Assembly: GCA_913061475.1 (NCBI GenBank)
Contig: CAJXUN010000020.1
Coordinates: forward strand, 1 to 64,000
Length of the DNA stretch: 64,000 bases
Reading direction: 5' to 3'
Origin: an uncultured Colwellia sp.
GTDB lineage: Bacteria > Pseudomonadota > Gammaproteobacteria > Enterobacterales > Alteromonadaceae
The position numbers were made by a program, and so were the translations under genes. This document shows positions 35,511 to 43,779 of the stretch, piece by piece; within the stretch, counting starts at the first letter, position 1, and each line of letters opens with the position of its first letter. The notes beneath the pieces are model-generated. The model saw nothing but the letters and a program-made list of their open reading frames with translations, was not told the origin of the DNA and ran no database searches.

Positions 35511-36803
35511 ATGAAACTCGGTCGCTCATTTTTCAGCTTGTATTTTCTGATTATTTCTATTTTTATCATCTTCTCTTGGTTGCTTGATGAAGTATGGAGT
35601 TCATATCTAGAACAAGATATCGAATCTTACACGGGTTATAAAACGATGTTGTTAGCCTTATCTAATTATTTAGATAAGCATCCAAAAAACGAGTGGCAAG
35701 ACATTATATCGGGTGCCGCAGAGCAATGGCAATTACCATTGAAGTTAATGTCTGAACAGCAAATGAGAGATAGTCTTCATCAAGATCGTGATGTCATTAG
35801 CGAAAATAACACCCATATATATTATGATAATGACGCGGTCGAAATTCATCATCCAGTCAGCAACTCTTCTGCAGTAATCGTTTTAGGGCCTGCCAAAATG
35901 CCCACTAGACCTAGAATGGAAGCGCTAATTCGCGTTGTACTACTGGCGAGTTTAGCTTGTTTATTATTTTTTTGGTTACGGCCGTTATCACGCGATTTAG
36001 ACCAATTACGAAAGACGGCGATTGAATTTGGGCAAGAAAGTTTCGATGTTGTTGCGCCAAAAGCAAGATCAACAATGACCGAACCCATGGTAACGGCTTT
36101 TAATACTATGGCGAGTCGTATTAAGCGCTTAATTGATGCTCACAAAGAATTATCAACCGCAGTCGCACACGAATTACGTACACCATTAGCACGTTCTAAG
36201 TTTGCTTTGCAGATGTTGGCGTGTACCGATGATAAAGCCAGACAAGAAAAATATCGCACAGCAATCAGCAAAGATATTTGTGAACTAGAGCAATTGATTA
36301 GCGAGATGTTGATTTATGCCAGCTTTGATAACGATAAACCTGAGCTTACTTTTTCTGAAGAATCTTTAGTGGAAATTGTTAATAAACAGGTAAGTAATTA
36401 CCAGCAGTTTGAACAAAAAATTACCGTTAACAATCTTATCGGTAATATTACCGTAGACGTAGATCGTCACTTTATCAGCCGAGCTTTGAATAATTATATT
36501 TCTAATGCCATAAAGTATGGCAACGGTGAAATAAGCATTACGATTATGCAAGAGAAAGAATACTGCCAAATACGCGTCAGTGATAATGGTGATGGTGTCT
36601 GTGATGACTTTAAACGTACAATATTTGATGCATTTTCACGTGGCGATACCTCTCGTAATAGAGAAACAGGGGGCTTTGGATTAGGTTTAGCGATAGTTTG
36701 CCGAATTATGGAATGGCATGGCGGCAGCGCTTCAGTGATTGATTGTGAACAGGGCGGAGCAAGTTTTATTCTAAGTTGGCCAATCAAACATGTGGCGGTT
36801 TAG
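35511..36803 (+). CDS. rstB: Sensor histidine kinase RstB
   Basis: A 430-residue kinase with an N-terminal membrane helix (about 7-26), a short periplasmic sensor (about 30-135), a second helix (about 142-160), a HAMP segment, an HisKA domain with AVAHELRTPLARSKFALQML and an HATPase domain (NYISNAIKYGNG; DNGDGV; GFGLGLAIV). ATG 35511 is preferred over TTG 35508 because AGG sits about 8 bases upstream. The phospho-accepting histidine and all ATP-binding boxes are intact. It should phosphorylate the RstA encoded upstream. Confidence 0.88.
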   Translation: MKLGRSFFSLYFLIISIFIIFSWLLDEVWSSYLEQDIESYTGYKTMLLALSNYLDKHPKNEWQDIISGAAEQWQLPLKLMSEQQMRDSLHQDRDVISENNTHIYYDNDAVEIHHPVSNSSAVIVLGPAKMPTRPRMEALIRVVLLASLACLLFFWLRPLSRDLDQLRKTAIEFGQESFDVVAPKARSTMTEPMVTAFNTMASRIKRLIDAHKELSTAVAHELRTPLARSKFALQMLACTDDKARQEKYRTAISKDICELEQLISEMLIYASFDNDKPELTFSEESLVEIVNKQVSNYQQFEQKITVNNLIGNITVDVDRHFISRALNNYISNAIKYGNGEISITIMQEKEYCQIRVSDNGDGVCDDFKRTIFDAFSRGDTSRNRETGGFGLGLAIVCRIMEWHGGSASVIDCEQGGASFILSWPIKHVAV

Positions 36804-36872
36804 TATTCGATAATATTCTGTATTTATTAGACATTTTATAATTTAATTCAGTTATTATTAAAGTAATTTACC

Positions 36873-36903
36873 TTACTGCCGATATTGATATTATCGGCAG
36901 TAA
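36873..36903. other. Stem-loop between rstB and the VC2046-type gene
   Basis: TTACTGCCGATA and TATCGGCAGTAA form a perfect 12-bp stem with a 7-nt loop. It ends 14 bp before the unusual TTG start of the next gene. No T tract follows, so it could terminate rstB weakly, or shape translation of the next gene. Confidence 0.55.
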
Positions 36904-36917
36904 AACAGTAAATTATT

Positions 36918-37451
36918 TTGAAATCAGACGTTTTATCAAATGACATACTTGTTCATGAACTTCAATTAGGCGAACAGCTTAATGAAAGCGTTCATCATGA
37001 ACGTCGATCTGATTTTTCTTTAATGCTTGCCATGTTAACTGACGATGTTAGAGCGCACAGTCAGTTCAAACTACCGTTAACAACAACTGCAGAAAAAACC
37101 ACCACTTCAGAACAGCTAAGAAAACATTTCCAATTGCCAGATGAAGCACCATTAGCATTAAAAAGTGTCGACGGTATAAACTCATTTAATCAAGCGGGAT
37201 TAATTGAGCAACAACAATTAGACCATTTACGTTTGGCTAATACTCTTAAGCCAAAGCCCTTGGCATTTCGTGATGATGCAAAATATATCAACGCTCAGGT
37301 TATGACTAATACAAGTTTATATTGTCAGCAGAAACATCAGAAAAAATCGCTAGAACAAGTTCAGCAGCGAGATGAATTTAATGCTAATGCTTGGCTAACC
37401 GCAGTACAAAAAACTATCGTTAAAGCGCCACTTATCGAAGCTTATGCTTAA
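36918..37451 (+). CDS. VC2046/SO_2500 family protein
   Basis: A 177-residue soluble protein of unknown function. The N-terminal half (VHELQLGEQLNESVHHERRSDFSLMLAMLTDDVRAHSQF) recalls the VC2046/SO_2500 family found in Vibrio, Shewanella and relatives; this is from memory. No catalytic motif, signal or membrane segment is seen. No ATG or GTG lies between the in-frame stop at 36909 and residue 35, so the start is TTG 36918 or a rarer codon beside it, without a Shine-Dalgarno site. Its stop overlaps that of the convergent ychJ gene by 4 bp. Confidence 0.7.
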   Translation: MKSDVLSNDILVHELQLGEQLNESVHHERRSDFSLMLAMLTDDVRAHSQFKLPLTTTAEKTTTSEQLRKHFQLPDEAPLALKSVDGINSFNQAGLIEQQQLDHLRLANTLKPKPLAFRDDAKYINAQVMTNTSLYCQQKHQKKSLEQVQQRDEFNANAWLTAVQKTIVKAPLIEAYA

Positions 37452-37939
37452 AAGCTTTTTGCACAACACTGTTTAAACTTTTTATTACTGCCACAAAAAC
37501 ACAGTTCATTACGCTTTGGTTTAGCTAATTCATTGCTATCTGACACCTCGCCATCGAGGTAGCGCCAGTTTCCTTGTTCGACAACAAAATTAGAGCGTTC
37601 TCGCATTTGCCATAGTTGTCCTTGATACTGATAAAAAGCGGAGAACTCTACTTGCGCATTATTGTTATTGGCTAAGTCTTTTTGATAGTCGCTACTATGA
37701 TGGATAACCAACTTTAGCCATTGAGTTTGTTCGGCCCATTGCTCTATATCTTCAATTAATTGTTCAGCTTGGCTAGAGGTAGCGTAGGTAAGATAAATAT
37801 ATTGAGCGTTTTTTTTTGCGTAAGCACTGTAGCGAGATCGCATGAGTTGTTCAGGCGATGTGGCTGATTTTTCTGCCAATATAACAGCCAGACAACAGTG
37901 AGAGTAGGCTCTATCCGAGCCGCATGGACATAACATCAA
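37448..37939 (-). CDS. ychJ: YchJ family SEC-C motif protein
   Basis: A 163-residue YchJ protein with a SEC-C-type zinc motif at each end: CPCGSDRAYSHCC at the N-terminus and CFCGSNKKFKQCC at the C-terminus. Between them is the NTF2-like central domain (MRSRYSAYAKKNAQYIYLTY; WLKLVI; VEFSAFY). SEC-C motifs bind zinc and were first seen in SecA. The cellular role of YchJ is not established. The gene overlaps the convergent VC2046-type gene at the stop codons. Confidence 0.9.
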   Translation of the reverse strand: MMLCPCGSDRAYSHCCLAVILAEKSATSPEQLMRSRYSAYAKKNAQYIYLTYATSSQAEQLIEDIEQWAEQTQWLKLVIHHSSDYQKDLANNNNAQVEFSAFYQYQGQLWQMRERSNFVVEQGNWRYLDGEVSDSNELAKPKRNELCFCGSNKKFKQCCAKSF

Positions 37940-38100
37940 AATAACCTATTGAAAAAATTATGCTGAGTTTATCACAAAGGTACTTTTGCTTTTAATGCTT
38001 TATTTTTACGATGTAAAATCGGCCACCACACCGAGCTCAATTAAAATGATTTTTTACTCGAGGTAATAACCTTATCGATGAAGTCACTAGATTTTTGCGT

Positions 38101-38562
38101 TTAGTGTAATTGCTGAGTGGCAGATTTTTGCAACAAAATACATTGGGTTTTTCCTATGGCTGCACAACGAGATATTTCGTCTAATTCAGCTTGGCTGTAA
38201 TGCGCGTTTGATAAAATTATTGCTGAACAATTACCTTTAAGTAAGGTGTTTTTAATATGTTCTAAGTTAATATTTACCTTATTTACATTCACCTTTAAAA
38301 TCTTTTCAGGGTTAATTTTCCCCATCATCGATAGCTGTTCTAAAGAGTCATTTTCAGGGTTGATCATTAAAATCCACTTGTTGTCATCGTGATGGTTTTG
38401 ACAAATTTTTTGATACTTTTCAGACAAATCATATGAGTTTTTTACTCGAATAACATTACACCAATCACTAGATAAAGCACTCTTACTTGATGTTTCAATT
38501 CTAGTGCTTAAAGCTAAGTTGCTGTTATTTAAATCTAAATTTATCTTTCTAATGTTTAACAT
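38101..38562 (-). CDS. sulA: SOS cell-division inhibitor SulA
   Basis: A 153-residue protein similar in layout to SulA, which binds FtsZ and blocks septation during DNA damage. The middle and end keep the family pattern: WILMINPENDSLEQLSMMGK, INPEKILKVNV and LKGNCSAIILSNAHYSQAELDEISRCAA, then ILLQKS. I place the start at ATG 38562, with AAGG 8 bases upstream. A longer frame to 38625 would run through the LexA operator and the promoter, so it is unlikely. A canonical LexA box 17 bp upstream of the ATG supports the call more than the weakly conserved protein sequence does. Confidence 0.85.
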   Translation of the reverse strand: MLNIRKINLDLNNSNLALSTRIETSSKSALSSDWCNVIRVKNSYDLSEKYQKICQNHHDDNKWILMINPENDSLEQLSMMGKINPEKILKVNVNKVNINLEHIKNTLLKGNCSAIILSNAHYSQAELDEISRCAAIGKTQCILLQKSATQQLH

Positions 38563-38578
38563 AATGCCAACCTTGATA

Positions 38579-38598
38579 TACTGTATGGATGTACAGTA
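38579..38598 (-). promoter_or_regulatory. LexA operator (SOS box) of sulA
   Basis: The 20-bp site reads TACTGTACATCCATACAGTA on the minus strand. It has the perfect CTGT-N8-ACAG core and overlaps the -10 region, so LexA binding should block the sulA promoter until RecA is activated. Confidence 0.9.
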
Positions 38599-38621
38599 TA
38601 TCGATTTTATTGTTATTTCAA
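38593..38621 (-). promoter_or_regulatory. Sigma-70 promoter of sulA
   Basis: On the minus strand TTGAAA (38616-38621) and TACTGT (38593-38598) are spaced by 17 bp. The -10 lies within the LexA box. Confidence 0.6.
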
Positions 38622-38868
38622 GCATTAATTAATTTATTTTTATAAAGCAGCTAAAGTGAATTGAATTGTAGGAATTTATGCAAATAACTATTCATTCTAG
38701 AGAGTATTTAATCCTTATGACCACTGTGCGAAACACTAGGTTTGCTAAGCACAACTTACGCTTAAGTAAATGTTAAGAATTTATTGCTATCTTTTCTTTT
38801 TATCCCGCGTTGATGGATGCTTGTTATTTATTAAGCAAGAGTAAAGCTGCAGGTATCAGGAGAATATA

Positions 38869-39582
38869 ATGGAAAATAGTGTGGCCAATTGCATGGAAAA
38901 TAATAAAAGCGCAAAAAAAATCATGTTTAATATGGCCTGGTTGTTGGTGCTGTTCAGTGTTATTTTTTGCCAGCAAATTAGTGCCAGACATATTAATGAT
39001 AAGATCCAACTGTTAAGTGATGGTTGGGCACATGTTAATTTTGAACTGAATGGCGATGTTCAAGAAGATGCTTTTATAAAACTTATTGATCAAGCTAACA
39101 TGGTAACGTCAAATTATCCCCTACAAGCAGATGCTTGGACTTGGAGTGGTATTATTAAGTCAAGTTTTTCAGAAGTTAGTCGTGGCTTAAATACCTTGTC
39201 GTATGCAAAATCGGCGAAAAAAGATTTTCAACAAGCGATTGCATTAAATCCGACAATTTTAGCGGGTTCAGCCTATATAAGTTTAGGCGTGCTTTATCAT
39301 AAAATGCCCGGCTGGCCTATTGCCTTTGGTGACGATGACAAGGCAGAAGTTTTACTAAAAAAAGGCCTTGAAAATGATCCTAATGGCAAAGTTTCAAATT
39401 TTTTTTATGGTGAATTTCTTTTCGATGAGGGTAAATACCATCAAGCTAAAAAGCATCTTTTGCGTGCTAAACAAGTCCCGTTGCGAATTAATTGCTTAAT
39501 CGCTGATAAGCACCGTCAAGCTGAAGTAGAATTATTATTAGCGAAAGTAGAAAAAATAATAGCCCAAGAGCGTAGACGCTAG
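38869..39582 (+). CDS. Exported TPR-repeat protein
   Basis: A 237-residue protein with a hydrophobic export signal or anchor (about residues 20-38, NMAWLLVLFSVIFC) and helical TPR-like repeats. These include SAKKDFQQAIALNP, AYISLGVLYHKMPGWPIAFGDDDKAEVLLKKGLENDP and FYGEFLFDEGKYHQAKKHLLRAKQ. CAGGAG is placed 6 bases before the ATG, so the long N-terminus is real. Similar TPR proteins often sit beside periplasmic or TRAP-type transport genes. Here it precedes the two-component/cupredoxin locus by 162 bp and may belong to it. The partner is unknown. Confidence 0.7.
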   Translation: MENSVANCMENNKSAKKIMFNMAWLLVLFSVIFCQQISARHINDKIQLLSDGWAHVNFELNGDVQEDAFIKLIDQANMVTSNYPLQADAWTWSGIIKSSFSEVSRGLNTLSYAKSAKKDFQQAIALNPTILAGSAYISLGVLYHKMPGWPIAFGDDDKAEVLLKKGLENDPNGKVSNFFYGEFLFDEGKYHQAKKHLLRAKQVPLRINCLIADKHRQAEVELLLAKVEKIIAQERRR

Positions 39583-39744
39583 CCGTATATAAAAGGTATA
39601 AAGTGGTTTGTGCTATTATAATAGCGTTTAAAATCAGGTTGATATGCGAGTGTCTTTTATGCGTTTAGTAAGTGCTTTGAAAACGACGACAATTGCTTTC
39701 TTGATAATAAGTTAAATAAGTTAAATAAGTTTTAAGGTAGCGAG

Positions 39745-40404
39745 ATGAGAATTTTACTTGTTGAAGATGATTTACCCTTAGCACAAGCATTACAGCAGTC
39801 TTTACGTCATGAAGGTTTTGTTGTTAACCACGTTGAAACGGGTAAAGATGCGCTAACTGCCTTAGCGGTTCCAGACCATGATATGGTTATTCTCGATCTC
39901 GGTTTACCCGATATAGATGGCTTAGTAGTGCTGAAAAAAATTCGCGCTAAAAAGCAAACTACACCGGTTATTATTCTTACCGCGCGCGACACTATCGAGC
40001 AACGAGTTCAAGGGCTCGATTTTGGCGCTGATGATTACTTAGTTAAACCTTTCGATATTAATGAACTTCTGGCCCGATTACGGGTCATTGAACGGCGCCT
40101 TGGTACCGCGGATAGTGCAATTATATCAATTTCGACAGTTAAGCTTGATAGCGCCGCTCATAAAGTTTTTGTCGCAGAGCAAGTACTTAGTTGTTCGAAA
40201 AAAGAATATATGGTTTTAAAGGCGTTAATGGAAAATGCTGGTCGCATTCAATCACGCGAGCAAATTGAATCTCGCTTGTATGAGTGGGGTGAAGAGGTGA
40301 TCAGCAACGCCGTAGAAGTGCATATCCATAACTTACGCAAGAAATTACCTGAAAAATTCATTCAAACCGTTCGTGGTGTTGGCTACACCATCAATAAGGC
40401 TTAA
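39745..40404 (+). CDS. OmpR-family response regulator (QseB/PmrA type)
   Basis: A 219-residue response regulator with a receiver domain (VEDD at residues 6-9, phospho-acceptor Asp51 in MVILDLGLPDIDG, the LTARD threonine, the KPF lysine) and a winged-helix output domain ending in NAVEVHIHNLRKKL and TVRGVGYTI. It resembles QseB, PmrA and TctD more than RstA. The kinase gene begins 10 bp after its stop and four membrane/periplasmic genes follow, so it most likely controls this locus in answer to a metal or envelope cue. Confidence 0.9.
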   Translation: MRILLVEDDLPLAQALQQSLRHEGFVVNHVETGKDALTALAVPDHDMVILDLGLPDIDGLVVLKKIRAKKQTTPVIILTARDTIEQRVQGLDFGADDYLVKPFDINELLARLRVIERRLGTADSAIISISTVKLDSAAHKVFVAEQVLSCSKKEYMVLKALMENAGRIQSREQIESRLYEWGEEVISNAVEVHIHNLRKKLPEKFIQTVRGVGYTINKA

Positions 40405-40414
40405 TAACGCTATC

Positions 40415-41830
40415 ATGTCTATTCGTCGTTATTTGGTGCTAATGCTGTTATCTATTATTACCTTGATCATTTTCGTTTCTGCTATTCAGGGTTATAAAGC
40501 CAGTATGAGTAAAGCAGCAAGCTTGTTTGACGATGAGCTGGTCTCTCTGGCGCAAGTGATTAGTGCCATAACGCTGCCTAAAGGGGTTGTTAAGCATAAG
40601 GTAACCAGCAACTTTGCTTATCAAGTGGTGATGGATGAACAAGTGATAACACGTAGTGAAAATGCACCACAAAGGCTGATCAATAAATTGAATAACGGTT
40701 TTAAAGACGTTAATTTTTTAGGTAAACGTTGGCGCACATACAGTGAAAAAATAAGCGATAATTCAACCGCTAATTATTGGCTTATTGTTGCCCAACCATT
40801 AAAGCAAAGGTTTGACCTTGCTGAAGATATAATCTTATCTGCGGTAACACCGATTATTTTAGTGATGCCATTATTGGCATTGATTATTTCTTTGGCAGTA
40901 CGTCAAGGTTTGAAACCGTTAACCTTGTTAACTCGGGCATTAAAAAATAAAAAGGCAAACGACCTTAGCCAGCTATCAATAAACTCCAACAATGAACTCG
41001 CGCCGGTAATAGCCACATTAAATGAGTTGTTTTTACGTCTTTCATCGGCGTTTGAACGTGAAAAGCAATTTGCTTCTGATGCCGCGCACGAACTTAGAAC
41101 GCCATTAAGTGTATTGAAAATTAATCTGCATAACTTGCAACAAAGTTCTAATGACGTAATAACGGCTACCAGTGAACAAGGTTTAATATCAGCGCAGGCT
41201 TTACCCTTTGAGCAGTTAGAGCATAGCGTTGAGCGTATGGCGCATGTGGTTGATCAAATATTAACCTTAAATCGTACCAATCCAGAGCAAATATTAGCTG
41301 AAAGTGAAGCGCTTAATTTACAAGTGCTATCACAAGAATGTATCCAAGAGCTGTATCCGTACATCGCCAGTCGAGGTCATGATATTGAGTTAAATAGCGA
41401 AGCCACCACTATCTTTGGTAATCGCTTTGCTATCGCTATTTTATTGAAAAACTTGCTTGCTAATGCTGCCAAATACAGCCCAGATCATGGCAAGATATTA
41501 GTTTCGTGCAAGCAAGGCGAGCAGGGCATTATCTTGCGTGTTGAAGATTCAGGGCCCGGTATTGCGCCAGCAGAATATACTCGGGTATTTGATCGTTTTT
41601 ACCGTGTCGGTGGTGATAGCCATAATTCCAAAATCATTGGTTGTGGCTTAGGTTTATCGATAGTTAAGCATATTGTGCAATTGCATCAAGCGACGATTAG
41701 CTTGAGTGTTTCTGAGGCGTTAGCTGGCTTATGTGTTGAAGTGATCTTTCAAAATGAAGAAAATAGTCGTTATAACAAGGCGCTTCGTAGCCAACCGTCA
41801 GCATCAAACTCGGTAGGGGGTGCTAAATGA
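40415..41830 (+). CDS. Sensor histidine kinase (QseC/PmrB type)
   Basis: A 471-residue kinase with a first membrane helix (about 7-27), a periplasmic sensor loop (about 30-140), a second helix (about 147-170), a HAMP-like linker, HisKA with DAAHELRTPLSVLKINL near residue 225 and an HATPase domain (LLANAAKYSPDHGK; VEDSGPGI; GCGLGLSIVKHI). ATG 40415 is chosen over GTG 40373, which would overlap the regulator gene by 32 bp. Its stop overlaps the cupredoxin-like gene by 4 bp, tying sensing to the downstream genes. Confidence 0.88.
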   Translation: MSIRRYLVLMLLSIITLIIFVSAIQGYKASMSKAASLFDDELVSLAQVISAITLPKGVVKHKVTSNFAYQVVMDEQVITRSENAPQRLINKLNNGFKDVNFLGKRWRTYSEKISDNSTANYWLIVAQPLKQRFDLAEDIILSAVTPIILVMPLLALIISLAVRQGLKPLTLLTRALKNKKANDLSQLSINSNNELAPVIATLNELFLRLSSAFEREKQFASDAAHELRTPLSVLKINLHNLQQSSNDVITATSEQGLISAQALPFEQLEHSVERMAHVVDQILTLNRTNPEQILAESEALNLQVLSQECIQELYPYIASRGHDIELNSEATTIFGNRFAIAILLKNLLANAAKYSPDHGKILVSCKQGEQGIILRVEDSGPGIAPAEYTRVFDRFYRVGGDSHNSKIIGCGLGLSIVKHIVQLHQATISLSVSEALAGLCVEVIFQNEENSRYNKALRSQPSASNSVGGAK

Positions 41831-42264
41831 GCAACTTCCCGATGCCATTTATTCATTGCGTGATAATGACCTTGCTAATAGTGTCGTTTTCTAGCTTGGC
41901 CAAACGACCAGAATTTCAGTTAAGGCTAAATAATCATTTATTTTATCCAGCAGAAATAGAGATTCCTGAAAATACCAAAGTGAAATTGATTATTCATAAT
42001 CAAGATAATACCCCGGAAGAATTTGATAGCTTTGATCTTAATAGAGAAAAAGTTATTTTTCCGAAAAAAAAGGCGATTATTTTTATTGGACCATTATTAC
42101 CAGGGCGTTATGATTTTTTCGGCGAATTTAATCCCAATAGCGCCCAAGGCACCATTATTGTTGTACCCAATAAGTTAGCTCCTGATAACACTGAATCCGA
42201 AAAGAATGCGAGTAAATCTCCGAGCAATAGCGCTGTGGTGAAGGAGATTAATCATGTTAATTAA
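41827..42264 (+). CDS. Periplasmic cupredoxin-like protein lacking the usual metal ligands
   Basis: A 145-residue exported protein with a signal peptide (about 1-25) and a single cupredoxin domain of the kind encoded beside FTR1 iron permeases. It keeps the family frame (PEEFDSFDLNREKVI; IFIGPLLPGRYDFFGEF; AQGTIIVVP). At the two places where relatives have histidine (SHDL and EFHP), this protein has SFDL and EFNP. A blue-copper site is therefore unlikely. The C-terminal tail is polar and low in complexity. It overlaps the kinase gene (4 bp) and the permease gene (11 bp). Confidence 0.75.
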   Translation: MSNFPMPFIHCVIMTLLIVSFSSLAKRPEFQLRLNNHLFYPAEIEIPENTKVKLIIHNQDNTPEEFDSFDLNREKVIFPKKKAIIFIGPLLPGRYDFFGEFNPNSAQGTIIVVPNKLAPDNTESEKNASKSPSNSAVVKEINHVN

Positions 42265-43060
42265 CACCATTATTTTATTTTTACGCGATGCGTTACCGAT
42301 CTTTGTTATTACGACGATTTTAATTTCCTTGTTACACCAGCAAGGCATTAAACAGCCTTGGTATGCTATTGCTGTTTTTTCAAGTGTGCTGTTAAGTTTG
42401 TTTTTATTAACGACTATTGATGATATTTCCCAAACCTTCGACGATACTGGCCGAGAATGGCTATATGCGTTTTCCTACATTGTTTGTTATTTTTTATCAT
42501 TAATATTGCTGAGCCAGTTGGTGGCAGCCAACGGGAAAATGCGTCCGAGAAAATATATTATGATCAGCGCTTGTGCTATCGCCTTAATGGCTATTTTGAT
42601 GACGCTAAATGGCGCAAATTTTTTGATTTATATTACTGGTTTTTGGTATCAAACCAATGCCTCTAATGTCTTAATTACCGGTGTTATTCTCGGCGCAGGT
42701 ATTTGTGCAAGTATTGCCGTATTACTGTATTTTTTTATGGCGTTTTTTCAGCGTTATTGCCGCATCGTTCGAGAAATATTTTTGATTTTGTTTAGTACGG
42801 GATTATTGATGAAAGCAAGCAACTTATTGATACAAATAGATGTGCTACCAAGCGATAGTTTTTTATGGGACGCTAATCACATCATTGCCGAAAACGCTGA
42901 GCTTGGACAATTATTAACCGCATTTTGGGGCTACGATGCTACGCCAACCATGTTGCAACTCTGGCTTTATTTATCCGCCATCATGCTGGCGTTTATCGTA
43001 CTTTTTCGTGCTAACCCAAAACTAAGTCAAGGCAAAACCATATCTAAGGAGGCGGTGTAA
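42254..43060 (+). CDS. FTR1-like permease with degenerate REXXE motifs
   Basis: A 268-residue seven-helix protein of the FTR1/EfeU family. The C-terminal part matches well (LWDANHIIAENAELGQLLTAFWGYDATPTMLQ is the typical end). In iron permeases helix 1 has REGLE and helix 4 a second REXXE. Here the first reads RDALP, and the region aligned with the second reads LNGAN. Iron transport by the usual mechanism is doubtful. It may be a sensor, a scaffold or a transporter of another cation. It overlaps the next gene by 1 bp. Confidence 0.8.
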   Translation: MLINTIILFLRDALPIFVITTILISLLHQQGIKQPWYAIAVFSSVLLSLFLLTTIDDISQTFDDTGREWLYAFSYIVCYFLSLILLSQLVAANGKMRPRKYIMISACAIALMAILMTLNGANFLIYITGFWYQTNASNVLITGVILGAGICASIAVLLYFFMAFFQRYCRIVREIFLILFSTGLLMKASNLLIQIDVLPSDSFLWDANHIIAENAELGQLLTAFWGYDATPTMLQLWLYLSAIMLAFIVLFRANPKLSQGKTISKEAV

Positions 43061-43779
43061 TGAATTGTCGAGTGCTAACAGGTCTGTTACGGATTATATC
43101 CATCAGTCTTGCGATCATTTTTAGTCATGTCGTTGTTGCCGATGGCGTTGTTGTTGATAAGGTTTATCATCCTTATGTACTGCCAAATGAACGTGAATTT
43201 GAATGGCGTATGCTATCGCATCAAAATGATGCTGGAAATAGTTTAGGGCAGCGAATAGCTTACGGACAATCAATAACAGAAAACATCATGGTTGAAGTCT
43301 ACCTGGTCGGTGAGCGAGATAGTAACGATGACTTTGGTCTTTCAGCTTATGAAATAGAAACCCGTTGGATGATCACTGAACAAGGGGAATATTGGGCTGA
43401 TTGGGGGATGTTATTCGAAGTAGAAAAAGAACACAAACGCGATATTTGGGAATTTACTACCGGGCTGCTATTCGAAAAAGAATATGGCCGTAATAGTTTA
43501 GCGCTTAATGCTTTTTTAATTTATGAAACCGGCAGTGATATTCAAAACGAATTTGAAACTGAATTACGTTTGCAATACCGATATCGTTGGATGCCTCAAG
43601 TTCAACCGGCTATTGAGATTTATGTCGGTGAAGATTACACCGGTATTGGACCCGCTTTTATGGGCATACAAAGGTTTAATGGACAAAAACAATTAAAATG
43701 GGAAATGGGCTTTATCACTGGATTAAATGGCGATAATAAAGACCATATTTTACGACTCGCCATCGAATATGAATTTTAA
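43060..43779 (+). CDS. Predicted outer-membrane beta-barrel protein
   Basis: A 239-residue protein with a signal peptide (cleavage likely after VVVADG, about residue 29) and alternating strands rich in aromatic residues and glutamate. It ends in LRLAIEYEF; a terminal phenylalanine is typical of outer-membrane barrels that use the BAM complex. Repeats of the form WRMLSHQN, EIETRWMIT, LRLQYRYRW and KWEMGFITG suggest about eight to twelve strands. No named family is recognised. It sits between the FTR1-like and DUF1461 genes with overlaps on both sides. Confidence 0.7.
   Translation: MNCRVLTGLLRIISISLAIIFSHVVVADGVVVDKVYHPYVLPNEREFEWRMLSHQNDAGNSLGQRIAYGQSITENIMVEVYLVGERDSNDDFGLSAYEIETRWMITEQGEYWADWGMLFEVEKEHKRDIWEFTTGLLFEKEYGRNSLALNAFLIYETGSDIQNEFETELRLQYRYRWMPQVQPAIEIYVGEDYTGIGPAFMGIQRFNGQKQLKWEMGFITGLNGDNKDHILRLAIEYEF

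Noticed and set aside
38563-38625. Upstream extension of SulA
   Set aside because: It would run through the LexA box and promoter; ATG 38562 has AAGG at the proper distance.
42254-43060. Treating the FTR1-like gene as a decayed pseudogene
   Set aside because: The frame is intact, overlaps its neighbours tidily and keeps the C-terminal family pattern; only the motif residues differ.
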